Source: an uncultured Coriobacteriaceae bacterium
Lineage (GTDB): Bacteria; Actinomycetota; Coriobacteriia; Coriobacteriales; Atopobiaceae
DNA length: 64,000 nt
Assembly (NCBI GenBank): GCA_902803315.1
Contig: CADCPM010000088.1
Span: forward strand, 1 to 64,000
Direction of reading: 5' to 3'
Shown piece by piece: positions 15,664 through 23,801 of this stretch (position 1 is its first letter; each line of letters starts with the position of its first letter). Both the position numbers and the translations under genes were made by a program. The notes under the pieces are model-generated. The model saw nothing but the letters and a program-made list of their open reading frames with translations, made no database searches and was not told where the DNA came from.

Positions 15664-17564
15664 CCCTCACGTACCTTGCCATACGTGCGTGCGAACTCGT
15701 CCATGGGCAGAGGCCTCGAGAACAGGTACCCCTGCAGGAAGTCGGCTCCGATGCCGCGCAGGCTCTCGGCCATCTCCTCGGTTTCGATGCCCTCCGCCGT
15801 TATGGTGTAGCCAATGTCCTTGAGGCCGCTCACCACTACGGGAAGCAGGTGTCCCTTGCCACTGCTATAGCTGCGCACGAGTGACATGTCCAACTTGATA
15901 TTGGCAAACGGGTAGTCCGACAGACGAACGAGATTGGAATAGCCCGTTCCGTAATCGTCGAGGGAGAACTTGAAGCCCATGTCGCGAAGTTGATTGATCT
16001 GGTCCTTAACGAGGGCGTAGTCGATGATGCTCTGCTCGGTGATTTCCAGGTGGATTACATCGGGCGAGACGCCATATTGCTCAAGGGTGTTTGCAAAGCG
16101 CTTCGCGATGTCTTGCTGGACGCACTGGAGGGGCGAGAGGTTGATGTTAATCCACTGCAGACCCAGCTCTTCCATATTGTGAGTGGAGATAAACGCGCAG
16201 ACCTTGCTAAACACCTGCTCGCCCAATTTGTCTATGAGCCCGACGTGCTCGGCAATGGGAATGAACAGCGCCGGCGAAACAATGCAACCGTGCTCGTCGC
16301 GTATGCGCGCCAACGCCTCGGCCCCCACCAGCTCCTGGGTCTCGCTTTGCACGAGCGGCTGCAGAAAGACCTCGACCTCGTTGCGCTCGAGCACGCCCTC
16401 GAGCGTTCTGAGCGTCGCAACCTGCTCATACACCTCGCCAATGCTCAGGGTGTCCTTGCTCGAGTCGGAGGCCATCGACATGTCGCGCTCGGCGCTTTCG
16501 AGCGAAAGTGTGAGGGTGTTGATGATTTTGTCTGCCGTGCTGAGACCCGAGCTTTCGTCGATGTTCACAAAGAGCACGCTGAGGTTGAGCGCGCTCCCCC
16601 CGGTTTCCCAGGGCTGTTGGAAGCGTTGGCGGATCTGAACGTGAACGTCCTCCCAGTCCACGTTGTCGTCTCCTGTCATTGCAAACTGACCGGATCCCAT
16701 ATAGAAGAGGACGTTTTTGGGAAAGGTATGCGTAATCCAGCTGCTGATGTCACCAACGGCATTGTCGATGCGCTCGCCGCCAACGATGACACGCTCTTGT
16801 TGATAGTTCTTTATGACCATGCCCATGAGGTGCATGCCGCCTTCCTCGAGGGCCTCGGAAAGCACGAGCCTGAGTCCGCGCTTTTTGTATGCGATTCGTC
16901 GCTGGTCGATAAACAGATGGGGGTTCATAAACCCAAAGAAGATGATGGTAATGGCTATGGTGCAAAAGGTGTCCATTACCAGCACCTTGGGAAAGAGGAG
17001 CCGCATGCCATATCCTGCCAGCAGCGCGGCGTTATAGGCAATAGCCACGTTTCGCTCGTAGGGACGCAAGCCCTGGCCGCGATTTACGAGGGCGAGGATC
17101 GAGAGGCCCACATAGAGGAACGAGCACACGTAGAGGACGTTATATAAGGGGCCGCTGTGATAGCCAGTCTCGTTAATGGTAAAGATCGCGCCCGTAAAAA
17201 CGCTCGTCACGCAAAGTGCCTGCGCCAGCCAAAAGGGAATGGAGAGGATGGCCTCAAGGCCACGTCGAGCCCCAGAGGCCACGTGCACCACCCTTAGACA
17301 AAAGCGATAGAAGCAATAGGACCTGGCAAAGTAGAGCATGAAGTAGAGGCAGTTCGCCACGTACAAGGCACCCTGGCTCACGCTTTGGTAGTTTTGGTCT
17401 GCCAGCGTGGAGACGATGTCCGATCCCATGACGCACAGTTCGAGCATGAGGAGGGCCAAGAAGGTCTTGTTTGCGCGTATGGGCAGACGGGGCTCGCTGA
17501 AGTAGAAGCCCAGTATGGTAAACAGCATGAGCGCGCAGGGTGTTAGGAAGCTAAAGTCCCACAT
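15660..17564 (-). CDS. Membrane EAL-domain protein with degenerate GGDEF domain
   Basis: A 634-residue protein. Seven hydrophobic segments fill residues 5-215. A GGDEF-like region follows (about 230-365) in which the signature is replaced by GSGQF at 290-294, so it cannot be a cyclase. The EAL domain (about 385-630) looks active: EAL at 416-418, NINLSP, LEITEQ, SLDDYGTGYSNL, IKLD, AEGIET and FLQGYLFSRPLP are all present. It should hydrolyse cyclic di-GMP at the inner face of the membrane. A perfect AAGGAGG site precedes ATG 17564. Together with the GGDEF protein at 57.3-58.7 kb this gives the window both sides of c-di-GMP turnover. Confidence 0.85.
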   Translation of the reverse strand: MWDFSFLTPCALMLFTILGFYFSEPRLPIRANKTFLALLMLELCVMGSDIVSTLADQNYQSVSQGALYVANCLYFMLYFARSYCFYRFCLRVVHVASGARRGLEAILSIPFWLAQALCVTSVFTGAIFTINETGYHSGPLYNVLYVCSFLYVGLSILALVNRGQGLRPYERNVAIAYNAALLAGYGMRLLFPKVLVMDTFCTIAITIIFFGFMNPHLFIDQRRIAYKKRGLRLVLSEALEEGGMHLMGMVIKNYQQERVIVGGERIDNAVGDISSWITHTFPKNVLFYMGSGQFAMTGDDNVDWEDVHVQIRQRFQQPWETGGSALNLSVLFVNIDESSGLSTADKIINTLTLSLESAERDMSMASDSSKDTLSIGEVYEQVATLRTLEGVLERNEVEVFLQPLVQSETQELVGAEALARIRDEHGCIVSPALFIPIAEHVGLIDKLGEQVFSKVCAFISTHNMEELGLQWININLSPLQCVQQDIAKRFANTLEQYGVSPDVIHLEITEQSIIDYALVKDQINQLRDMGFKFSLDDYGTGYSNLVRLSDYPFANIKLDMSLVRSYSSGKGHLLPVVVSGLKDIGYTITAEGIETEEMAESLRGIGADFLQGYLFSRPLPMDEFARTYGKVREG

Positions 17565-17620
17565 AATCGACCTCCTTTCCTAGAATATCATCATAGCATG
17601 TTATAGGTATTCAGAGGAGG

Positions 17621-17850
17621 GTCCACGCCCCGCGTCCGCGACGCGTCCCGCAAGCGGCGTAACAGCTCACGCCCCCGCGCCTTCACCGGACCCGCAAGCG
17701 GCGACTCACGAAGTGAGCGAGCAAAGCGAGCGTGGAGCCGCGCGCGGGTCCGGCGAAGGCGCGGGGGCGTGAGCTGTAACCATGCGGCGACTCACGAAGT
17801 GAGCGAGCGCGGAGCCGCATGCGGGACGTGTTGCGGGCGCGGGACGTGAC
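17621..17850. repeat. Hairpin repeat family 1, two copies nested
   Basis: The family-1 core (CGGCGACTCACGAAGTGAGC onwards, ending GCGGAGCCGC) occurs twice. An inner element (17660-17780) has complementary arms of about 30 bases ending in (G)TAACAGCTCAC / GTGAGCTGTAAC. It lies inside an outer element whose left arm is 17621-17659 and whose core and right arm are 17781-17850. The outer arms pair with each other with a few mismatches. GCGGCG occurs on both sides of the inner element, as a target duplication would. The block lies between the divergent EAL gene and der; der expression signals must lie to its right. Confidence 0.75.
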
Positions 17851-17967
17851 CGGACGCCAGAAGCGGATGCCCGTTTGTTTGCTCCCTATGTGTGTATGGA
17901 GTACTTGTCGGCCAGCGTGCTAAAATCAGGGCTTGAACGTTTGTTTTTAACGATGAAAGGCGGCCAT

Positions 17968-19287
17968 ATGGCCAAACCGATAGTAGCTGTGGTGGGAAGG
18001 CCCAATGTGGGCAAGTCCACCCTGGTAAACCGTCTTGCGGAACGACGCGAGGCCATTGTGCACGAGTCACGGGGCGTCACGCGCGACCGCTCCTATCACG
18101 AGACGGACTGGAACGGTAGGGAGTTCGTTCTGGTGGACACGGGCGGCATCGAGTCCGTCCACTCCAAGGACACCTTTGCGCCGCGCATTCGCGAGCAGGC
18201 CCTGATCGCCTGCGAGGAGGCGGACGCCATCGTGTTCGTGGTGGACGGTACGGTGGGCCTCACCGATGAGGACGAGGAGGTCGCACGGGTGGTGCGGCGT
18301 TCGAAGAAGCCCGCCTTCCTTGTGGTGAACAAGATCGACGACCCCAGCCAGGAGCTCGCAACCTGGGACTTCTACTCGTTGGGCGTAGGTGAGCCGCGAC
18401 CAATATCCGCAGGTCACGGGCATGGCACGGGCGACCTCTTGGACGAGGTGGTTGCCGCGCTTCCACCTGAGCACGAAGACGATGACGCGCTCTACGAAGA
18501 CGCCCTCAACGTGGCCATAATCGGGCGACCCAACGTGGGCAAGTCCTCGCTCACCAACAAGCTCGTGGGCAGCGACCGCTCCATCGTGAGCGACGTGGCT
18601 GGGACGACGCGGGATGCGGTGGACGTGGTGGTTTTGCACAACGACACGCGCTATCGTTTGGTAGACACGGCGGGCATGCGCAAGAAGTCCCAGGTACATG
18701 AGGACGTGGAATACTACAGCATGGTGCGCGGCCTCATGGCTATGGACAAGGCCGACGTTTGCTTGCTCGTAATCGACTCGTCGGTTGGTGTTACCGAGCA
18801 GGACCAAAAGCTTGCCGGCATGGCCATCGAGCGCGGATGCGCGTTGGTGATCTGCCTCAACAAGTGGGACCTCGTTACCACCGACCAGGCGCGCGAGGAC
18901 GTGGAGGCCTCCTTGGCCCGCCGCATGCCGTTTGCCACCTGGGCGCCCCACATTCGCATATCGGCGCTTACCGGCCGTAGCTGCCTGCGCGCGCTGGACC
19001 ACGCGAGCGTGGCTGCTGCCAACAGGGCCAGCCGCGTGCAGACCTCCAAGCTCAATGCGTTGCTGGAGGAAATTAGGGCGTCGGGCCACACGGTTACGCA
19101 GCGCAATCGCAGGCTTAAGCTCAACTATGCTACGCAGGCCAACACCTGCCCTCCCACGTTCACGTTCTTCTGCAACGCACCAGACCTCGTTGATGACAAC
19201 TTCCAGCGGTTCTTGGAGAACCGCCTTCGCGAGCGCCTGGAGCTGACGGGCACGCCCATTCGCCTAAAGTTTCGTCGAAAGGACTAG
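17968..19287 (+). CDS. der: Ribosome-assembly GTPase Der (EngA)
   Basis: Der is a tandem-GTPase needed for maturation of the 50S ribosomal subunit. This 439-residue protein has the first G1 loop GRPNVGKS at residues 10-17 with DTGG as G3, and the second G1 loop GRPNVGKS near 187-194 with DTAGMRKK as G3. The NKID and NKWD G4 motifs are both present. The C-terminal KH-like domain ends NRLRERLELTGTPIRLKFRRKD, typical of the family. ATG 17968 is chosen because the first G domain begins at residue 4; an ATG at 17953 is also possible. plsY begins 3 bases after the stop, so der, plsY and gpsA form one transcription unit. Confidence 0.95.
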   Translation: MAKPIVAVVGRPNVGKSTLVNRLAERREAIVHESRGVTRDRSYHETDWNGREFVLVDTGGIESVHSKDTFAPRIREQALIACEEADAIVFVVDGTVGLTDEDEEVARVVRRSKKPAFLVVNKIDDPSQELATWDFYSLGVGEPRPISAGHGHGTGDLLDEVVAALPPEHEDDDALYEDALNVAIIGRPNVGKSSLTNKLVGSDRSIVSDVAGTTRDAVDVVVLHNDTRYRLVDTAGMRKKSQVHEDVEYYSMVRGLMAMDKADVCLLVIDSSVGVTEQDQKLAGMAIERGCALVICLNKWDLVTTDQAREDVEASLARRMPFATWAPHIRISALTGRSCLRALDHASVAAANRASRVQTSKLNALLEEIRASGHTVTQRNRRLKLNYATQANTCPPTFTFFCNAPDLVDDNFQRFLENRLRERLELTGTPIRLKFRRKD

Positions 19288-19289
19288 AG

Positions 19290-19958
19290 ATGGATCCATT
19301 GATCCTCCCAACCGCTATTGCGGCTATTATTTCATTTCTTATTTGTGGTATTCCATTTGGCCTTCTCATCGCGTCTGCCATGAACGGCGTGGACGTGCGC
19401 AAGACGGGCTCGGGCAACATTGGCATGACCAACGTCGCACGTTCCGCCGGCGGCAAGGCCGCAGCCCTCACCTTCCTGCTGGACGTGGGCAAGGGCGTGG
19501 TGTGCGTGCTTGTCTCCAAGCTCGTCATCGCCAACCTCTGTCTCGCGGGCGACTTGGACATGCTCGCGCACAACACGGCCTTCGGATGGGTTGGCACGGT
19601 CGTGTACGCGGCATGCGTCTTTGGCCACATCTTCAGCCCGTATTTGCACTTCCACGGCGGAAAGGGAATATCGGTAGGGCTGGGCGGGGGCCTTGCCCTG
19701 TACTGGCCCTTGGGACTCAGCATGCTCGGCGTGTTCTTGGTGCTCACCATCCCTACGCGCTACGTGTCTCTGGGCTCCATTGCCGCTGCCGCCAGCCTGC
19801 CGATCTTTGGCGTCGTGTACGGTGTGCAATTCGTGGCGCTCATACCGCTGGTGCTTATAGCGGTCGTGGTCATTTGGTCGCATCGCGAGAACATCGGGCG
19901 CCTGATGCGTGGGGAAGAGCGGCGCTTCTCTATAGGCAAAGACAAGGGCGGTAAGTAA
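19290..19958 (+). CDS. plsY: Glycerol-3-phosphate acyltransferase PlsY
   Basis: PlsY transfers the acyl group of acyl-phosphate to glycerol 3-phosphate in the membrane, the first step of phospholipid synthesis. The 222-residue protein has the family motifs: a GSGNIGMTNVAR loop near residues 42-53, GHIFSPYLHFHGGKGISVGLG near 111-131, and a last loop ending SHRENIGRLMRGEE. Five hydrophobic segments match the known topology. It starts 3 bases after the der stop with AAGGA as ribosome binding site, and gpsA follows after a single base. PlsY and GpsA act in successive steps, which explains the coupling. Confidence 0.95.
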   Translation: MDPLILPTAIAAIISFLICGIPFGLLIASAMNGVDVRKTGSGNIGMTNVARSAGGKAAALTFLLDVGKGVVCVLVSKLVIANLCLAGDLDMLAHNTAFGWVGTVVYAACVFGHIFSPYLHFHGGKGISVGLGGGLALYWPLGLSMLGVFLVLTIPTRYVSLGSIAAAASLPIFGVVYGVQFVALIPLVLIAVVVIWSHRENIGRLMRGEERRFSIGKDKGGK

Positions 19959-19959
19959 C

Positions 19960-20997
19960 GTGGTTGCGAAAGAGCAGTCCTTGGTGGCGGAACGCGTCTG
20001 CGTGATTGGCTCAGGCTCGTGGGGCACGGCCGTAACCTCGCTCGTGGCGCCGCGTTGCGAGCACATCGCGTTGTGGTGTCACGAGGAGAGCGTGGCCAAG
20101 GGCATAAACGAGACCGGCCACAATCCCGTGCAGCTGCCCGACTTTGAGTTTTCCCCCAAGGTGCGGGCCACGACCTCACTTGCCGATGCTGCGCGTGACG
20201 CGGATGCCATCTTGCTGGTGGTGCCTTCCGCCTTCCTGCGTGGCACATGTGCCCAGCTAGCGCCTTATGTTGCGGATGACGTGCCGGTGCTCGTTCTTAC
20301 CAAGGGTGTGGAGCGAGGCACGGGCTGCCTCATGGCCGACGTGGCGGCACAGGAGCTTGGGACACCCGAGCGCGTTGCCGTGCTCAGCGGGCCCAACCAC
20401 GCCGAGGAGATAAGCCAGGGAACCATATCGGCCGCGGTGGTGGCTGCGCCTCAGGTTGACGTGGCACGCTTCTTCCAACGGCTTCTGGTGTGCCCTTCCT
20501 TTAGGGTGTACGTCACCGACGACGTTGCGGGCGTGGAGATTTGCGCCGCAGAGAAGAACGTCATCGCCATTGCCTGCGGCATTGCCGTGGCACTGGGGGC
20601 TGGCGACAACACGCTTGCGGCGCTGATGACGCGCGGACTTGCTGAGATAAGCCGCATAGCCACGGCAATCGGGGCGGACCCGCTTACCTGCATGGGCTTG
20701 GCGGGCATGGGTGACTTGGTGGTTACCTGCACGTCCCAACACTCCCGCAACCGCACCTTTGGCGAGGCCTTCGTGGGCGGAGAGTCGCTTGTGGACTACC
20801 AGCGCCGTACTGGCATGGTGGTGGAGGGTGCCGAGGCGGCGGCGAGCATCTTGGAGCTGGCGCAGGCGCATGACGTGCAGGTGCCCATTACGCAGGCCGT
20901 CTACGACCTGCTGTATTCCAATATGCCGCTGACCGAGGCCATCGATGCGCTTTTGGGCCGCAATCCCAACCAGGAGTTCTACGGCGTAGATCGCTGA
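19960..20997 (+). CDS. gpsA: NAD(P)-dependent glycerol-3-phosphate dehydrogenase
   Basis: GpsA reduces dihydroxyacetone phosphate to glycerol 3-phosphate, the substrate of PlsY. The 345-residue product has the Rossmann loop GSGSWGTA at about residues 16-23, LSGPNHAEEI, the catalytic-lysine region AAEKNVIAIACGIAVALGAGDN, and GLAGMGDLVVTCTS with SRNRTFG. The start is GTG 19960, one base after the plsY stop. Length and motifs are standard. The gene ends about 135 bases before rpe; the gap contains a short decayed palindrome near 21035. Confidence 0.95.
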   Translation: MVAKEQSLVAERVCVIGSGSWGTAVTSLVAPRCEHIALWCHEESVAKGINETGHNPVQLPDFEFSPKVRATTSLADAARDADAILLVVPSAFLRGTCAQLAPYVADDVPVLVLTKGVERGTGCLMADVAAQELGTPERVAVLSGPNHAEEISQGTISAAVVAAPQVDVARFFQRLLVCPSFRVYVTDDVAGVEICAAEKNVIAIACGIAVALGAGDNTLAALMTRGLAEISRIATAIGADPLTCMGLAGMGDLVVTCTSQHSRNRTFGEAFVGGESLVDYQRRTGMVVEGAEAAASILELAQAHDVQVPITQAVYDLLYSNMPLTEAIDALLGRNPNQEFYGVDR

Positions 20998-21034
20998 TGC
21001 GACGGTGCGTGCCCTCGTTGCAAGGAGCCCTAGC

Positions 21035-21062
21035 AAAGGGGCAGTCCCCCCCCCCTTCGCCT
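21035..21062. repeat. Decayed GGGGACTGTCCCC-type palindrome
   Basis: AAGGGGCAGTCCCCCCCCCC resembles half of the palindromes found at 27938-27976 and 38945-38982 (core GGGACTGTCCC), with a homopolymeric C tract of ten where the second arm would start. It lies between gpsA and rpe and appears to be a degenerate member. Confidence 0.35.
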
Positions 21063-21131
21063 CCCTTGCATAGAGAGCCAACGCCAAATGCTAGAATAAT
21101 CATGATTGCAAAACACGAACGGGAGCAGCAT

Positions 21132-21812
21132 ATGGCAACCACCGTACGAATCTCGCCTTCGATCTTGGCGGCAGACTTCCTCCATCTGGGGGCCGAGTTA
21201 AAGAGCGTGAGCAATGCCGATTTTATCCACTACGACGTTATGGACGGCGACTTCGTGCCCAACATATCGTTTGGCCCTGGCATTCTGCGCACGGTAAAGC
21301 GCGGAACCGACCTGCCTGTTGACGTGCACATGATGGTAAGCAATCCCGATGAGGTGTTTCGCGACTACCTTGACGCGGGGGCAGACATCCTCACCTTCCA
21401 TCTGGAGACGGCCAAGCATGCCCATCGCATGGTGGACGAGATCCACAAGCAGGGCAGGCGCGCGGCCGTGGCAATCAACCCTGGCACGGCCGTTTCGGCT
21501 CTTGATGCCATTATCGACTACTTGGACATGGTGCTCATCATGTCGGTGAACCCGGGCTTCTCGGGACAGAGGTTCATCGAGCACACATATACGCAGCTGA
21601 ACAAGCTCTCCGCGCTCTGTCAGAGCCATTCGGTGCGTCCGCTCGTGGAGATAGACGGCGGTGTGTCCGCCGCTAACGCCGCGCAGGTGGTGGCGGCAGG
21701 TGCCGACGTGCTGGTGGGCGGAAGTGCCGTCTTCGATTCGGAGGACCATGCGAAGGCGGTTGACGACATGCGCCAAGCGGGCATTCGGGGCTTGGAGATG
21801 AGGGGTCAGTGA
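21132..21812 (+). CDS. rpe: Ribulose-phosphate 3-epimerase
   Basis: Rpe interconverts ribulose 5-phosphate and xylulose 5-phosphate in the pentose phosphate pathway. The 226-residue TIM barrel has SPSILAADF at the N-terminus, HYDVMDGDFVPNISFGP with metal-binding His and Asp, DVHMMV, MSVNPGFSGQRFIE and EIDGGVS, all family signatures. ATG 21132 is selected because the conserved start follows at once and GGGAG lies upstream; a longer in-frame extension overlaps gpsA and has no homologous content. Its stop overlaps the GTG of the cysteine desulfurase gene. In many Firmicutes rpe sits between rsgA and thiN; here it has moved to this cluster. Confidence 0.95.
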   Translation: MATTVRISPSILAADFLHLGAELKSVSNADFIHYDVMDGDFVPNISFGPGILRTVKRGTDLPVDVHMMVSNPDEVFRDYLDAGADILTFHLETAKHAHRMVDEIHKQGRRAAVAINPGTAVSALDAIIDYLDMVLIMSVNPGFSGQRFIEHTYTQLNKLSALCQSHSVRPLVEIDGGVSAANAAQVVAAGADVLVGGSAVFDSEDHAKAVDDMRQAGIRGLEMRGQ

Positions 21813-22987
21813 CAACGGCCAAGAACGCGCGCGTGTATTTGGACTACGCGGCTTCCGCTCCTGTGCGCCCCGAGGCAATTGAGGCCGAGCGTGCCTATGA
21901 GCAGGCTTCCTATGCGGGAGCTAATCCCAACTCACTGCATTCGGCTGGGCGCGAGGCGGCCCGCGCTCTGGATGGCGCGCGACGCGACCTGGCGCGCCTT
22001 TTAGGTGGGCGCTTCAGGCCGGCTGACATCGTGTTTACCTCGGGTGGTACCGAGAACAACAACCTGGCGATCGTTGGCATGGCGCAAGGTGCGCGAGCGA
22101 AGGACCGGAAAAAGAAGCGCGTGCTCCTTTCGGCCATCGAGCACGATTCGGGCTTGGACGTGGCGCCGCATTTGCGCGACTTGAACTTTGAGGTGGAGCT
22201 TCTCAAGCCGTCGCGCCAAGGGTCGGTGGCGCCTGAGGCGCTCGAGGAGGCGCTGGGAAACGACGTGGCCTTGGTTTCCGTGATGGCCGCAAACAACGAG
22301 ACGGGCGTTCTGCAGCCGATCGCGGAGCTTGCCCAATTGGCAAAATCTGCCGGCGCATCGTTCTACACCGATGCCGCGCAGGGCTTTGGCAAGGTGCCGC
22401 TCGATGTGAGTCGCTGCGATGCCGTGGGAATCGTGGGCCATAAGATCGGTGCGCCGGTTGGTACGGGCGTGCTGGCCATTCGTGGTGGCGTGCCGTTGCG
22501 TCCCCAGACCTTTGGCGGCGGACAAGAGCGTGGCATACGCCCCGGCACCCAGGACGTTCGCGGCGCCCTTGCCCTGGTGGCAGCTGCGAAGGCGAGCTGT
22601 GCGAACCTCGCGCAAACAAGAGACGAGGTGGCTGCTCGAGCGGAGCGGCTGTACCAGCGCATTTGTGCGGAAGGTACCCATATTCTGCCAACCACCACGA
22701 CGAGCGTGGGGGAGGATCGGCTGCCGGGCATGGTGAGCGTGCTGGTTCCCGGCGCGGACTCGGAATCGCTCGTGCTGCGGCTCGATGCCCTTGGCTTTGA
22801 GGTGAGTGCTGCCTCGGCATGCGCGAGCGGATCTCTGGACGCGAGCCACGTGCTAACGGCAATGGGCATACCGCGCAACGAAGCGCTGGGCTCTTTGCGC
22901 ATATCGTTTGACGAGCGAGTGCCCGCGAGCGATCTCGACGCCTTTGCGGAGGCGCTGCTTGCCGTCGTTGCCGACCTCACGGCGTAG
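21809..22987 (+). CDS. Cysteine desulfurase, NifS/IscS class
   Basis: A pyridoxal-phosphate enzyme that takes sulfur from cysteine for iron-sulfur clusters or thiolated tRNA. The 392-residue product shows LDYAASAPV at the start, TSGGTENNN, SAIEHDSG with the PLP-stacking His, the lysine site VGHKIGAPVGTGVL, and the persulfide cysteine in SAASACASGSLD. The Cys loop is of the long class I type. The GTG start overlaps the rpe stop (GTGA), implying translational coupling. No IscU partner is next to it, so the acceptor is unknown; a role with MnmA is possible. Confidence 0.9.
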   Translation: MTTAKNARVYLDYAASAPVRPEAIEAERAYEQASYAGANPNSLHSAGREAARALDGARRDLARLLGGRFRPADIVFTSGGTENNNLAIVGMAQGARAKDRKKKRVLLSAIEHDSGLDVAPHLRDLNFEVELLKPSRQGSVAPEALEEALGNDVALVSVMAANNETGVLQPIAELAQLAKSAGASFYTDAAQGFGKVPLDVSRCDAVGIVGHKIGAPVGTGVLAIRGGVPLRPQTFGGGQERGIRPGTQDVRGALALVAAAKASCANLAQTRDEVAARAERLYQRICAEGTHILPTTTTSVGEDRLPGMVSVLVPGADSESLVLRLDALGFEVSAASACASGSLDASHVLTAMGIPRNEALGSLRISFDERVPASDLDAFAEALLAVVADLTA

Positions 22988-23072
22988 TCTGTCCTCTTTT
23001 TTCATGCCCTAGTTACCGAACGCGACGTTAACGTGTAACATAGGGGGAACGAACTGCCGCGTGGAGGTGGCC

Positions 23073-23801
23073 ATGAAAGAGACAGAAGCGCTGGTGCGCA
23101 TGCAAGAGATAGACCTCGCGCTCATGCGCGACAAACGCATGTTGGCCAACATGCCGCAGGCGAAGAAGCTGCAGGCTGTAAGCGCCGCGCGCAAGAAGGT
23201 CGCCAGCGAGCTCACTAAGATCGTAGGCCTTCGCAAGGATGCCCAGATGGATTTGGACGAGAACGAGTCCACACACCTGGAACTTGAGGAGGAGGCAACG
23301 GCTATCCGCCAGAGGTATGAGTCAGAGACCTTGGGATACCGTGAGATCTCTGACTTGGAGTCACAGCTCACCACCATCGCAAAGCGCATAGAGAAGCTTG
23401 AATTCAAGCACAAGGACCTGGTGGCGCGGTTGCAGAAGGTGCAAAAGGCCGAGCGCAACGCGCTTACGGTTGACGAGCAGCTCAAAGCCGAGGGCGCTGC
23501 TCAGCTGCGCTCGCTCAAGGAGCAGTGTGCCGACATAGAGCGCGAGATGGCGGCCCTCACCGCCGAACGTGAAGAAGTTCGTGGGGAAGTGTCCAGTAAG
23601 GTGCTGGAACGCTACGACAAGGCGATGGAGCGCTTTGGCGGCATGGCTGTGGAGACGCTGCGTGGCAATCAGCCGTCCATTTGCAGGGTGACGGTACCCC
23701 CAAGTTCGTTTGCCGACATTCGCAAGGGCCCCAGCATTGCCGAGTGTCCGTATTGTCACCGAATTCTCGTTACAGACGGTATGTTTGACCTCGATGAGTA
23801 G
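23073..23801 (+). CDS. Coiled-coil protein with partial C4 zinc ribbon
   Basis: A 242-residue protein, mostly a long coiled coil (residues 1-185) rich in Glu, Lys and Arg, followed by a C-terminal zinc-ribbon-like region ending CPYCHRILV. Proteins of this type (DUF164, zinc ribbon at the C-terminus) normally carry two CxxC knuckles. Here the first is reduced to a single Cys in SICRVTV, leaving three cysteines. GGAGG lies 5 bases before ATG 23073. The 3' end overlaps the start of coaBC by 8 bases. In other genomes the family sits near the Nif3-like or RNase genes; its function is unknown. Confidence 0.75.
   Translation: MKETEALVRMQEIDLALMRDKRMLANMPQAKKLQAVSAARKKVASELTKIVGLRKDAQMDLDENESTHLELEEEATAIRQRYESETLGYREISDLESQLTTIAKRIEKLEFKHKDLVARLQKVQKAERNALTVDEQLKAEGAAQLRSLKEQCADIEREMAALTAEREEVRGEVSSKVLERYDKAMERFGGMAVETLRGNQPSICRVTVPPSSFADIRKGPSIAECPYCHRILVTDGMFDLDE

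Noticed and set aside
15990-17147. 385-codon plus-strand open frame opposite the EAL gene
   Set aside because: The minus-strand frame has clear EAL motifs and membrane helices and a perfect ribosome binding site; the plus-strand frame is a by-product of GC-rich codon use.
17701-17745. Family-1 core as a coding repeat (Ser-Glu-Arg repeats in several frames)
   Set aside because: No copy has a start site, and frames are not kept between copies.
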